A DNA stretch of 64,000 nucleotides from Lotus japonicus (Eukaryota; Streptophyta; Magnoliopsida; Fabales; Fabaceae): assembly GCF_012489685.1 (NCBI RefSeq), contig NC_080042.1:63845633-63909632 (forward strand), read 5' to 3'. This document shows positions 35,081 to 46,848 of the stretch, piece after piece (positions within the stretch are counted from its first letter, which is position 1; each line of letters opens with the position of its first letter). Position numbers and translations under genes: made by a program. The notes below the pieces were generated by a model. The model did no database searches and had not been told where the DNA came from. It worked only from the letters and a program-made list of their open reading frames with translations.

Positions 35081-35749
35081 TAGGGGTGTTCATAACCGAA
35101 CCAATCCAAACAAAACCGACAAACCGATCCAAAAAAACCGAAATCCAATCAAACCGAAAACCGAACGGACTGAAAATTGAAAAAATCGAAATTATTTATT
35201 GGATCAGATCGGATTTCGGATTTGATTTCCAAAACCGAACTAATCCAATCCAAACCGAACATTCACAAATATGTATATTTTTAGTTATACATATATCATT
35301 CCATTTACACTTACATAGTACATATTTATTGTATATATATTGATTATATCACGCATGATTATTTATAAAATTACGTTTTAATAAAAAAAGTTCAAGTAAT
35401 TATTTGAACTATATACATGCATCAAAGTAAACAATTATAATCTAATTTAAAAATATGTTGACTATGTTATAATTTATGAATGTTATATTAATGTTATAAA
35501 TTATGTATCGTTGTATTTATCATATATTATATATTTTTAAATTTTATACAACACAATTTCAAAGTATAAAAAATTGAAACAAAAACCGAACAATCCAATC
35601 CAATCCAAACCGCTATAGATTGGATCGGATTGGTTCGGATTTGAATTTAGTAAAAAATCCATTGGATGACAAAATCATAAAACCGATGAGATCGGATCGG
35701 ATGATTTTTCTCCTCAAAACCGATCCAATCCAATCCGCGAACACCCCTA
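35081..35749. mobile_element. hAT-type MITE
   Basis: Perfect 11-bp inverted termini TAGGGGTGTTC / GAACACCCCTA and an 8-bp target duplication ACTCCAAT (35073-35080, 35750-35757). Subterminal arrays of CCGAACC/CCAATCC motifs point inward from both ends. The empty site is at 9360-9367 in copy 1. Length 669 bp, no transposase. Confidence 0.93.
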
Positions 35750-36271
35750 ACTCCAATCTGATGTGGTTCCTTTTCTATGGGTTTTTGGGTGGTGGAGGTC
35801 GTACATCTGAAGATTTGGGCTTCGATCTTTGGATGGTTTGGTGGGTGTTGGTGGGTTGGGTGGAGGCTGTAGATTTGGGAGTTAGTGTGGTACTTTCTAG
35901 ATTGAAATAATTTTAAGTGAGTGATGAAGAAGTATGAAAAAGAAGAAGAAGAGAGGATGAGTTGAAGAAGAATTCTCAACTTCACCCTATTTTTTTCCAT
36001 TATTTTTTGGTTTGTTGTTTAATAAAAATAAAATTTTCAATTAAAATATAAAATTGAGTCACATAGGGTATGGATTTGATGATTGTGGAATAAAAGAAAA
36101 AGAAAAAAATACATGTGAAATTGATGACTGTGTAAAAATTGAGCCACATAAGCATGAAACACGCGCAGGGACTGATTTTAATAAAAAAAAATCCAGATCC
36201 CGAATCGGAAAGTTTTTTTTCAGTGACTTATTTTCGTACGCCATACAATTCCATGGACCTCTATTTAAGCC

Positions 36272-36804
36272 TGATCTGGGAGAGATCAAGCTACCCGTTG
36301 ACAAGGGGTAGGAGAGAGGGGATCTGGACGCGTTGAAGGACTCCAAGTAGGCAAGGTCCCGGGAGGGGCTCTTGCAAGACACTCCGATGCTAAAGTCAGT
36401 GAGAGAAGTTGTAAGAATGGTGGGTTTGGAGAGAATACGTTACCTTTGGAGAGAAGAAGTGTTCCCTTTATATAGGAGAGGTAGAATTAGGGTTGGAGCC
36501 ATGCAACGTCATGCATGGCACGTACCTGGGGGCACAGATCACCATTAGATTTCCTGTCGAGGAACAGTGATCCAACGGTTTGGGGGCCCCTACGGATCTG
36601 CACCAGCCAACCTATCCCCTAGGGTAGTTGGCCTAGGTCAACCTCTACATAGTGGGCCCCGGGTTCCTTGTCTTCTCCCTTGGTGGTGGGGCCCGGGTGC
36701 AGGGGGCTTTGGACTCCCCCAAACTGTCCCTTGGCTGGGACGTTCCGTGGGGCCCAACCCCGTCCTGGGTGCCCTGTCCGTCCTCGGTCAGGGTTCCCGG
36801 AACA
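36272..36804 (-). repeat. 3' LTR of Tat element
   Basis: 533 bp, minus strand TGTTCCGGGAACC to TCCCAGATCA. A minus-strand TATATAAAG at about 36472-36480 is the LTR promoter motif, also present in the other LTR. Confidence 0.95.
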
Positions 36805-36820
36805 GTAGCCCCCTAGCCCT
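36805..36820 (-). promoter_or_regulatory. Polypurine tract
   Basis: AGGGCTAGGGGGCTAC directly precedes the 3' LTR on the minus strand, the normal position of the plus-strand primer. Confidence 0.7.
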
Positions 36821-36966
36821 GGTCGGCTGTTCCAGCGGAGCGAGGGCTAATCGCGTTCTGTGCTGGTGGCGTCATGGCCGTTCTCGGGGTCGGTACATAG
36901 GGGTCAAAAATTCAAAACTTTATTCATTAATGGTGGGGGGCCGTTTGGCCGTTACATTTAGTACCC

Positions 36967-37416
36967 CTAGAAAGGGGGTGTTACTCGCATGGCGTTGTAT
37001 CGGAGGCGAACGGTTCCTAGGTCTCTGTCGAGACTCTCTCTCGCGGCCAGAAGGGGGGTCAGCTCGGCTTCGATTTCGTCCTTCATCCCCTTCCCTTCGC
37101 CCTTGCGTTCCGTGGCGGAAATCTCTAGGCCCCAAATTAGCATGCTATCCTCCAAGCGGCGTTGGTGTAATTCCCACATCTCCTCCGTCAGCTCCAAGAA
37201 GGTTAGCAACCCCGCCTTCAGTTGGGGGTCAGGATCCTCTGTCAGAAGCCTACTGACTAGGGATCTGATCCTACCGGGGGCGGTGGCCTGCGTTTGGTAG
37301 GAGTAGTATAGGTTGCAGTCTAGAGCCTCGGCCCTGAGTGCCTTCAGGTAAGCCCCCGTGGAGGTCATCCTGGCTTGAGGGGGATGTGGAGCCTGCAAAT
37401 GGGGAGTGGTTACCAT
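36967..37416 (-). CDS. Small sense-strand ORF of Tat element, 149 aa, unknown
   Basis: Open frame between the antisense ORF and the 3' LTR, in the same sense as gag-pol. It is predicted largely helical and charged (YLKALRAEALDCNLYY, LTFLELTEEMWELHQRRLED, EIEAELTPLLAARESLDRDL), with no domain I recognise. The composition is coding-like, but no neighbour-independent proof exists. A start at internal Met 17 is also possible. It could be chance in a GC-rich stretch. Confidence 0.4.
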   Translation of the reverse strand: MVTTPHLQAPHPPQARMTSTGAYLKALRAEALDCNLYYSYQTQATAPGRIRSLVSRLLTEDPDPQLKAGLLTFLELTEEMWELHQRRLEDSMLIWGLEISATERKGEGKGMKDEIEAELTPLLAARESLDRDLGTVRLRYNAMRVTPPF

Positions 37417-37917
37417 TTATAATCGAAACGTTCTTGGGTGGTAACGCCCATTAGCCTTTTCCCAGGCGTTTCTCTTGGGAAATGAAGGGGGGCATTAAAT
37501 GCAGAGGTCGGTGGTCAACGCGCGCCCTCCCTAGGTTGTATATACAGATTCAGCCGACTGGGTAGGATTCCGACCGCGGTGGTTTGGCGTTAGGACGACC
37601 GGATTTCATACCGAGTGAGTTGTTGCATGGTTTGAATCTGAGAAATCAAAAAGACGCGGGAGAACGGAACAGTGTGAGGCTTTGGGCCCACTGCATTTAA
37701 TGTACCTGACTCTTGAGATGGTACGTGTCGTTTCCGGGTGGGTGGCGTCGCTTCACGACTCCTCTCCCACGTGCCTCTGGAGGCGTGTGTCGCTTCGCCG
37801 TCACTGCCTCCTTTCTGACGTGGCAGGGTCTGATTGGGCGATGCCCCTTGGTTTCCCCAAACGTCATGATTAGGGAAACTAGGGCTGTCGAAACGTCATG
37901 TCTCCCTCCTCATTTTC

Positions 37918-37925
37918 TATAAAAG
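37918..37925 (+). promoter_or_regulatory. Possible TATA box of the antisense ORF
   Basis: TATAAAAG on the plus strand about 420 bp before the antisense ORF start, followed by a pyrimidine-rich leader. An acceptor-like TTGTGCAG/GT at about 38332-38339, directly before the ATG, suggests a 5' UTR intron. Confidence 0.45.
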
Positions 37926-38341
37926 AGAGAGGAGGGGGATTCATTTGCACTTTCACATCTCTGAATCTTTCCCAAGCTCTCCCTTTTTCTTTCCGTGAGT
38001 ACCGGTGTTTCGCGGTGGTGTTTCCTTTTGCACGGTGGTCGTTCGGTAGCTTTTCCAGTCTCTTCTTGTAAGTCCTTGTTTCACTTGCTTTTCCCTCTTA
38101 AGTCTTTTATTTTTTTTTTCTTTTTCTAGTAGAAGGGTGGCTTGCTCTTGGGGGAGTCGGGAGCTTCCCCTCCCCTTGTGGCCCCCTCTTGCGGCGGAGG
38201 AGATTCTCTCTGAGGGTCTGCGCCGTCGCACGGTCGCGCTGTCCTGCCTAGGGCAAAGATGGATTCCGGGTGGGTCCTTCTTTGAGCCAATTCAAACGAA
38301 CTAGGTGTTGATACGGCGTTTTCCCTTGTGCAGGTGTCGTT

Positions 38342-40446
38342 ATGGGGAAGCCTACCCAGAAGAGGAAAGGCAAGACTGTAGATGAGGCCCCGGACGGGGC
38401 TTTAACCTCTAGGCCCCGGTCAGGGGCCCCCAAGAGTAAGAAGATCGATCGGGAGAAATTTCCTCATCTAAAGGGGGACGAGGCCGTGTATGACAAGTGG
38501 TGCCGCACCATTCTCGATCTCCCGTCAGAGTATGCCCATGAGAATGAAGATTACTTCTGGAGTCAGCGTTTTATGTCGCAGACCCAGATCGGCCCAGGTC
38601 ACATGGTGTATTCGCCGAGCAAGAAGGAGCGGCTACCCCACACCCTGCCGTTTGGGGTGTACATGCATATCTACACCATGAAGAAGGTGAGGGTGAGGAT
38701 GCCACTCACGGATTTTCAATGTGACGTTCTTCGCCATATGGGGGTCGCGCCGTCGCAGCTTCATCCCGGCGCTTGGGGTTTCGTGCGTGCTTACGAGGTC
38801 GCTTGCGTCTTGTTCGGCCAGAAGCCGTCGATTCCGCTCTTTTTTCATTTATTCGAGGTGGCCCACACTCAAGGACATGGTGGGCACGGAATTGTGACCC
38901 TGAGGTCGGGTAAGGATCTCCAGATCTTCCACCCGTTCGCCGAGTCCTACCGGGATTTTAAAGACCAATTCTTCCGGGTGGCGCCTACCACTCCGCCCCC
39001 TTACTGGTGGTTCGAGAAGGCCCCGAACGGCGGCAGTCGCGCCCGGTTCCCGCTGACCTGGAACGCCAAGCACTACGACATAAAGATCAGTGCTTTCGGT
39101 TTCGAGGCCGGGGCCTTGTCGGAGGTTGACTTGGCCTTCAAAAATCTCTTGGTGGCCGCCATACGGAGAGAAGTAAGGGGTGATCCACCCAAAGAGTTCT
39201 GTATTCGGCCGTTGCGATGTTACGATCTTTGTACTTATAGCGTTCGGAAGAACGCTTGTTTATTGTGCGCGAGAGGTAAGGTGTTTTTGTTACTATGTCT
39301 AAAGTGATGTATGTCCTTTCGCCCGACTAACTTTCTTCTTGTAATTCCTATGCAGGTGCTAAGATGGAGGTCAACGCTGCTTTGGTCGCCGCGCTACAAG
39401 TTCCGGTCGACGAGGTCGAGACCGACAGTGAGGGGGAACAGGAGGTTCCTCGAGACGAGGGAGACGGACTTGGCAACCAGGGGCAACCTTTAGCCGGGGC
39501 CAACCCCGTTGGGGCCGGTCAGAGCGAGCCGGTCAACGGTGAAGAAAACACGGATCCCGGATCGGGCCCAGTGAATCCTGAACGTCAGCAGGAGGGTTCC
39601 CTTGAGGGGGATAAGGCCGGCTCGGAGCGTCCGGTCAAGAGAAAACGTCGCTCCTCAGGTGGGGAGGTCCGTTCTCCTGAACGAGCGACTCCAATTACTC
39701 AAGTGTGTCCTCCGGAGCCAACTTCTGTGTGGGGTCGCGATGCCGTGGACACGGACGAGCACAACAACCAAATCGATGCTTTGGTGTACAATGAGCTCGA
39801 CCAGTCGTTCCTGAGCACGAAAGAACCCTACAATCTCTTGAACTATGCTCTGAAAGCAGTGCTTCAGGCTGCCTCCGTTATTCGTCATGTGCAGCAGGGG
39901 CCGGTGCTCGACGTGGAAGAAGCCAAGGAGCAGGCGAGCGCCGCTGATCGTAAATTTGCTGAGGCGGAGAAAGAGTTGGTCGATGCCAAGAAAGCGGTTG
40001 AGGGGCTGACCGCTACTAAGGTGAAACTGCAAGGGGAAGTGCATGAGGTGACAGCCAAGGCCAGGCAGTTTGCAACTAAGTTGGAGATGAGCGAGAAGGA
40101 CAATGACTATCTGCGTGACCGGGCAGAGAAAGCCGAGCAGGAACAGAAAGACATGAAGGCGGCTCGCGAGGGGGAACTCAAGGAGATCGAGGCCCTGAAG
40201 GCGAAAAATGCCGAGCTCAAGAAGAAGGTTGCCGATCTGGGGACTGAGAGGAAAAAGATGAGGACCAATCTTAAGGAGATACACAAGGCCTCTTTCGACA
40301 ACGCTTTGGCCCAGCTTGAGGTGGTCCACCCGGGGTTGGACGTGGGCCCTCTCCATTATAGGAAGGTAGTGCTGGGAGGAAAGATTGGCACGCTGGATGA
40401 TCAGAAGCAGTTCACCCCGTCCTTCCCAGCCGAGCCAGCCCCTTGA
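38342..40446 (+). CDS. Antisense accessory ORF of Tat element, two exons, 674 aa
   Basis: Exon 1 is 38342-39275 and exon 2 is 39356-40446. The 80-bp intron has AG/GTAAGG and TATGCAG/GT borders, and the phase (1) fits, so the frames join without a stop: ...LLCARG-AKMEVNAAL. The N-terminal half (about residues 100-190) has FGVYMHIYTMKKVRVRMPL, FQCDVLRHMGVAPSQLHPGA and IPLFFHLFEV. These resemble the 'putative gypsy-type transposon' domain found in plant Tat-related elements. The C-terminal part (about residues 480-620) is a long Lys/Glu/Ala coiled coil. It runs opposite to gag-pol and ends about 630 bp from the end of pol. Function is unknown; antisense ORFs at this place are known from Tat elements. 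It is fully open although gag and pol are broken. Confidence 0.8.
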
Positions 40447-40635
40447 GATTCAGTTTCAATTTGTAGTTTGGACTTGTTTGGTCGTTTACTAGTGTTTGTA
40501 TAAACTCGTTGTTTCTAATTATTGCTTCGCATTTGTAAAGACTTATTGTCCCTACCTTTCATCCGGTGTTTGTAAGAACTTATTATTATATTTTCTTTTT
40601 GCGCTGCGTTCCTCCTTCTTTACTCGTCTTAGAGT

Positions 40636-40910
40636 TATTTCGTGCCCGAAAGGCCTTTAATATTTTTGTGCCCGGCGGGTCCTGGTGCCCTATGGGTCTT
40701 TAATAATTTCGTGCCCGGCGGGTCTTGGTGCCCTTTGGGTTTTTGTGCCCGGAGGGTCTTTAATAATTTCGTGCCCGGTGGGTCTTAGTGCCCTACGGGT
40801 CTTTGTGCCCGGAGGGTCTTTGATATTTTTGTGCCCGACGGGTCTTGGTGCCCTATGGGTCTTTGTGCCCGAAGGGTCTTTAATAATTTCGCGCCCGGTG
40901 GGTCTTGGCG
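40636..40910 (+). repeat. GC-rich minisatellite between antisense ORF and pol
   Basis: Repeats built from GTGCCCGGAGGGTCTTT(A/G)AT and GTGCCCTATGGGTCTT(T) alternate, roughly ten half-units. It lies between the convergent ends of the antisense ORF and pol. Confidence 0.85.
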
Positions 40911-41079
40911 GTTCCCACAATTCAAATTCAACAAAAAACTACTTCATGTCTTCGGTTGGGGTCTGCGGTTCTAGCCGCGTACAAAGTTGGAACGATGGGT
41001 GAGTACCCTTGATTACAAAAGAAAAACTAAGTCAAAGGAAAATGTAATGACAGGTCGCGGGTGCCGGGTCGGCAGCGCC

Positions 41080-44000
41080 TTAGCTGTAGTATCTTCTCAG
41101 ATTGGCCGCGTTCCAGGTGCGGGGGATATCTTTCCCTGCTATAGTTTCCAGCTTGTACGCTCCCGTGTCGGTCGCTTCGGTCACCCTATAAGGGCCTTCC
41201 CAGTTGGCTGCTAGCTTCCCACGTTCGGTTGATCGTGCTCCAAAGCTGGCGTTCCGGAGGACCAAGTCCCCTGCGACAAAGGAGCGGAGAACCACTTTCT
41301 TGTTGTAGCGCACGGCCGCATGCTGCTTTGCGATCAGCTCCCTGCAGTTGGCCACGACCCTCCTTTCGGCCAGGAGGTCAAGGTCCTCCTCTATGAGCTG
41401 ATCGTTCTGGTTGGGGTCGAACCCAGCCGTTCGAGCGCTCGGTTCCCCTATTTCGGCCGGGATCACTGCTTCTGTGCCAAAGGTGAGGCGGTAAGGGCTC
41501 TCCCCCGTAGTCGAGTGCGGAGTAGTGCGGTATGCCCACAGGACGTGGTCGAGCTGTTCGGCCCAGTCGCCCTTTGCGCTCCCCAATCTTTTCCGGAGGC
41601 CCCTGAGAATGACCCGGTTGGCCGACTCTGCCTGCCCGTTCGTCTGGGGGTGCTCGACGGAGGTGAACCGCTGCTTGATGTGCAGCCCGTCCAAGAGGTC
41701 TCTGAACCTCTTAGAGGTAAACTGGGTTCCATTGTCTGTGACGAGGACTCCGGGGACTCCGAATCTGCTGATGACATTCTTGTAGAAGAAACGTTGTACT
41801 CGAGCTGAGGTAATTGTTGCTAGCGGCTCGGCCTCAATCCACTTGGTGTAGTAATCCATGGCTACCACCAAGTACTTGAGCTGGCCTGGTGCAGTGTCGA
41901 ACGGGCCCAACAGATCCATGCCCCACTAGTGGAAAGGCCAAGGACTGACCAGCGATGAGAGACGGGCGGGGGGAGCGTTGTGCAGATCAGCATGCCTCTG
42001 GCAGGGGTCACATTGCTTAACATGATCCGTTGCGTCTTTCTCCAGGGTTGGCCAGTAATAGCCGGCTCGGAGTACTTTTCGGGCAAGGGAACGTCCACCC
42101 GGATGGTGGCCGCAGCTGCCTTCGTGGATTTCCGCTAAGACATAGGCTGCTATGTCCTTGGCCAAGCACTTCAGAAGGGGGGTGGAGAACCCCCGCTTGA
42201 AGAGATCATCGTTAACGATAGTGTACCAGGAGGCGCGCCTTACCAACTTCTTGGCTTCAGCCTTCTCTTCGGGCAGCCATCCAGATCTGAGATACTTGAT
42301 GATCGGGGACCTCTAGTCTTCGTCGGTACCGATCGACATCATAGCTTGTCCTATTGGACGATCGGGGTCAGCCACATAGGGGAGGGCTAAGGTCCCTTGA
42401 ATGACCGTTCCATTCAGGCCCGACTTTCCGGTGCTGACCAGTTTGGCCAGGGTGTCCGCGCGATCATTCTGGGCTCTGGGGTCATGGTGGAACTCCACTT
42501 TGGTGAAGGTTGAGGCCAGTCGTTTCAAATGGGCCAAGTACTGCTCCAGGATGGGATCCTTAGCTTGAGCTTCTTCGTTTGCTTGTGAGACGACCAGAAG
42601 TGAATTGCAGCAGACAAGTATCTCCTTAGCTCCCAGGTCTCGAGCTGTGACCAGTCCCGCAATGCAGGCCTCATACTCGGCCTGGTTGTTTGTGGTTGGG
42701 AAGTTAAAGCGGAGGGATTGTTCGACCACCATCCCGGTGCTACTTTGCAATACGATCCCAGCTCCGCCGCCTTCCTTGTTGCTCGAGCCATCTACGTTGA
42801 CCACCCAGGTGGTCTCGGCAGGGGGCTCTTCCTCATCGGTGAGCTCGACCAAGAAGTCCGCTAGGACTTGTGCTTTAATGGCTCTCCTGGGCTCGTAGCG
42901 GATGTCGTGCTCGGAGAGCTCGATGGACCAGCTAACCATCCGACCGGCTAGGTCGGGCTTATGAAGGACCTGTCGGACCGGCTGATCGGTTCGCACCACG
43001 ATGCGATGAGCTTGAAAGTACCTCCTTAGTCGTCGCGCCGTGGTTAGTAGGGTCAGCGCCACTTTCTCCAGCATCTTATACCTGAGCTCCGCACCCTTCA
43101 ATGAACGGCTGACAAAATAGACCAGTAGTTGGATTCCCTCTTCTTCTCTGATTAGGACAGAGCTCACTGCTTTTTCCCGTACGACCAGGTATAGGTATAG
43201 CGTCTCCCCTGGTTTAGGGCTAGCCAGGATAGAGGGGGAAGAGAGGATCTCCTTCAGCTGAGTGAATGCCGTGTCGGCCTCCGCCGACCACTCAAAAGTT
43301 GCTCCCTTTTTCAGGAGGGAATAAAGAGGTAGGGCCCGGAGAGCAGCCTTTGGCAAAAAGCGGCCGATCGCGGCCATGCGACCAGCCAGCTGTTGGACTT
43401 CTTTGACCGTGCGCGGGCTCTTCATATTCATGATCGCCTGACATTTGTCAGGGTTCAACTCAATGCCGCAGTTGGTGAGCATATATCCCAGAAACTTCCC
43501 GCTTCGAACGCCAAAAGTACACTTGTCGGGGTTGAGGCGCATGTTGTGCTTCTTTAACTGCTCGAAAACGACTGCGAGGTCAGCTGCGTGGTCTCCTCCC
43601 TTCGGGGTCTTGACTATGATATCATCGATGTAGACTTAGACCGATTTTCCCATCAGGTCCCCGAAGATTCGGGTCATCATCCTTTGGTAGGTTGCCACTG
43701 TGTTCTTGAGGCCGAAAGGCAGCATAGTGTAACAGTAGGTGCCCCGGTCGGTGATGAAAGCAGTTTTCTCCTCATCGTCTCTATGCATGGGAATCTGGTT
43801 GTAGCCTGAATAAGCATCCATAAGAGAGAGGTATTCGTACCCCGAGGAGTTGTCTACCAGCGCATCAATGCTCGGTAGGGGAAACGGGTCCTTGGGGCAA
43901 GCCTTGTTGAGGTCAGTGTAGTCGACGCACATGCGCCACTTCCTGTTTGCCTTCTTTACTAAGACCACATTGGAGAGCCAGGTTGTGTACTTGACCTCCC

Positions 44001-45360
44001 TAATGATCCCGGCCTGAAGCAACTCTGTGGTCTGTTGCTGGATAACTTGTTGCTTCTCGGCGCTCATTTGCCTTTTCTTCTGAGCGACTGGTTTGAACTT
44101 CCGGTCGACGGAAAGTCTGTGGCTGCAGAAAGCGGGGTCGATGCCAGGCATATCTGTTGACGACCAGGCAAACAGCTTCCCATTGGAAAGTAGTAACTTT
44201 TCCATCCGTTTGGAGAGGTCTCGGGGAAGGCCCCGAGCTATGTTGGTGGTGTTCTCTGGAAGGGGACCGACCTGGATGGGGTGGGACTCCCCGTCGGGTT
44301 TGAGGCGTTGATCGTCTCTAGACTGGTCCACGCGGGGGTCGAGGTCGGTCATGAGACTGGTGTGTTGAACGTGAAAGTTTCCCTGCTGGTCGTGCGCTTT
44401 GGACTTCTTTCTCTTCCTTTCCTCCCTGGCCAGTCTGCAGCTGGAGTTGTAGCAGCTCCTTGCCATTTCTAGGTTGCCGCGTACTGGTACCGCCCTTCCT
44501 GCCCAGGGGTACTTAAGCATTAGGTGGTGGGTGGATATGATCGCCCTGAAAGTGTTGAGGCTTGGCCTGCCAAGAATGACGTTGTACGCTGTTGGACACT
44601 CCACCACCAGAAAGCGAGCTTTTATAGTCCTGCAAATTCTGTAATCTTCCAAGGAAAGGCAAGTATCAAAATATCCTAAGGGTAGGACTCTGTCCCCTGT
44701 GAACCCAACCAAATCATGGTCGTAGGGGAGCAGGTCCTTCACCGATAGCCCTAAGCTCTTGTAAGCATTGTAAAACATAATGTCAGCGGAACTACCTGTA
44801 TCGATGAGTGTCCTTCGGATCTTACCGTTGCCGATCAGGGCTTCAATGACGATGGGGTCATCTTCTTCGCCGGTGTCCTTGCCGTAATCGTCCTCCGTGA
44901 AGGTAATGGCCACCTTCTGCCTCGGGGGTTGGAGGGACCCTGGTCGGGGCCTTCCAGCCGCGGACATGATGACGCGGGTACTCCTTTTTCGGTTGTTGTT
45001 GGTGGGTCCGCCTGCGGCCCATCCTCCTGCTATTGAACCGACGCTGACTAGATTGCTTCCATGCTGTCTCCTGACTTCATCCCGGCCGTGGCGGTCGGGG
45101 CTTCTTCTCCGTTCTCGACTTCGTCCGCGACGTTCGGGACTCTGGCGACGCTCGGGGCTCTGGCGACGCGGCGGAGTCCTGTCTCGACGATCTACCGATC
45201 GGCGTTTGGGAGGAGTCCGGTCTCTGTGTCTTGGGGGGTAGGTGTTCGCCTTGGGGGTGGCGATCGCGGGCGTTGGAGGGCCCTCGTCGACACAGCTACA
45301 TACCTGGACAGACTTCCTGCTCTGATTAGTTCCTCCACCTTGTCCTTGAGGTTCAGGCAC
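41080..45360 (-). pseudogene. Tat element pol (PR-RT-RH-aRH-INT) with three stops
   Basis: One minus-strand frame of about 1427 codons. In order: protease with LIDTGSSADIMFY; reverse transcriptase with MCVDYTDLNKACPKDPFPLP, MLPFGLKN and YIDD; a first RNase H ending VLADFLVELTDEEE; and a second RNase H starting WVVNVDGSSNKEGGGAGIVL with NNQAEYEA and NDRADTLAKL. Integrase follows, with an HHCC zinc finger (HHPGGRSLARKVL...CDPCQRH) and core residues in MDLLGPF, VTDNGTQF and GQAESANR. In-frame stops: TAA 43636-43638 just before the YIDD motif, TAG 42313-42315 after the second RNase H, and TAG 41926-41928 just before the integrase core. In the second RNase H the site usually holding the third catalytic Asp reads CNS, so Asp is replaced by Asn. 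No frameshift within pol. Confidence 0.93.
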
Positions 45361-46769
45361 TCGTCAGTGTTGTGGCCCGGGCTGTCGTGGAACTCACAGA
45401 ATCTCTTGGAGTCCAGCTTGTCCCCTTTCGTCAGGAGTGGGGGGGACGATCTCTGAGGTCGGTGGAGGCTTTCTCCCTCAGGATACGTGAGAGGGAGGAG
45501 TTCAGTGGGGTATAACTGTCATACTTCTTCCGCTTCGACTTCCGTTCGTCCTGACCCTTCCGTCGGGACTCCCGGGTCGAAGGCTGGTCCTTATGTTCCT
45601 TCATCTTCTGCGGTCCTTTGATCGCGAGTGTCTGACTCGCGGCTCTTAGGGTCGCGGCATCCTCCATGTTTATGAATTTCTCTGCTCGGGCTAGAAATTC
45701 CTCTAGGGTGTTGGCTGGCTTGCCGTCCAGCAAGGTCAGAAACGGTCCTGGTGCAAGAGCTGCGGTAGCCAGGACCAACCTAGTGTCGGGGAGAAGACCG
45801 GTGATATCACCGACCTCTTTGTTGAACCGATTGAGAAATGCCTTCAGAGACTCCTTCTCTTTTTGCTTAACCAAGGCCAAAGTTTGTGCGGTCTTCGGTA
45901 TGCTGCGCACCGAGGAGTATTGGGCTAAAAAGCAGGACACAACCCCGTTCCAGTCGTGCAGTGAGTTGCTCGGTAAGTTCTGGAACCAGTTCATGGGTCC
46001 TTTTCCAAGGCTCATGGGGAAGCATCGACAGTATAATGGGTCGCTGGCCCCAGCATACTGCATCGCGCCCACGAAGAAGTTCACGTGTTCCTGCGGGTCG
46101 GTGTCTCCCTCGTAGAGCTTCACTTTGGGCCGTGCCCACCCCTGAGGGAAAGGAAACACCATAATCTCAGGGGATAGGGGACCTCCGATCGGCGCTAGAT
46201 AGGTAACAAGCGCGTTGTTGGACCTGGGGCGGTTGCGCGTCCTGTCTCGAGTCGGGGAGAGGCTCCTGCGCCTAGAGGGGCTCCGGCGGGGAGAGTAGCG
46301 TCTCCGTGGTGTATGGCTGGCCACCCGTTCAGCCGCGGGTGCCCGACGGCGTGCTTCCTGGTAGTAGGGGGTTGGATCGGGCCCCCGGTCGTCTCCTCTT
46401 CCTGGGAAAACGCGGGCAGGGGGCGTGATTGAGTTTCCTGCTCCTCCAGTTGTCGCAGGCGTGCTCGGAGCATGTGAATCTCCTCTTGAGCGTCTCGAAT
46501 CCTCATACTACGGGCCTGATATCGCCCCGCCCCATTGTCCTCTTCCATTTCCCGGATGCGAGCCTCCAAGCGGCAAAGTGCCTCATGGGCTGCATGCGGG
46601 GTAATGGCTGCGGGTTCCGGCGAGTGGGGGGCAGTGGTTGAGGAGTCGGGGGAGGAGGGTGTTGGGGAGGAGGAGGAGGGGTTCTGCGATCCGTAGTTTC
46701 GTTGACAGTCTCCACATGGCCTTCAGGAGTTGGTACAGGACGGCGTGAAGCCTGACGTGTCTCTACCAT
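45361..46769 (-). pseudogene. Tat element gag, multiply frameshifted
   Basis: Starts at ATG 46769, about 60 bp after the primer-binding site, with MVETRQASRRPVPTPEGHVE. The coding frame changes at about 46590, about 46370, at a seven-base G run near 45450, and once more near 45290. The core gag domain (MVFPFPQGWARPKVKLYEGD, CFPMSLGKGPMNWFQNLP, FLNRFNKEVGDI) lies in 45431-46324. A zinc-knuckle-like RFCEFHDSPGHNTDECLNLK follows in a shifted frame and overlaps the start of pol. At least the first three frame changes are damage; the last could be part of a gag-pol arrangement. Confidence 0.88.
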
Positions 46770-46828
46770 AGCTTGCTAGTTGATGACTTGAGGCGACGGC
46801 ACGCGGTGTTGGGAAGAGTTTTACCAGA

Positions 46829-46846
46829 TCCCCACAGACGGCGCCA
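46829..46846 (-). promoter_or_regulatory. Primer-binding site of Tat element
   Basis: TGGCGCCGTCTGTGGGGA on the minus strand, two bases from the 5' LTR. The donor tRNA is not assigned. Confidence 0.8.
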
Positions 46847-46848
46847 AT

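Noticed and set aside
36567..37256. 229-codon plus-strand ORF across the 3' LTR border
   Set aside because: It crosses the LTR/internal boundary and has no domain; open because of GC-rich composition.
39655..40356. 233-codon minus-strand ORF
   Set aside because: Shadow of the coiled-coil region of the antisense ORF; Leu-rich only because the other strand is Lys/Glu-rich.
43588..45456. Plus-strand ORFs opposite pol and gag
   Set aside because: Shadows of the minus-strand gag-pol frame; no domain of their own, unlike the antisense ORF at 38342-40446.
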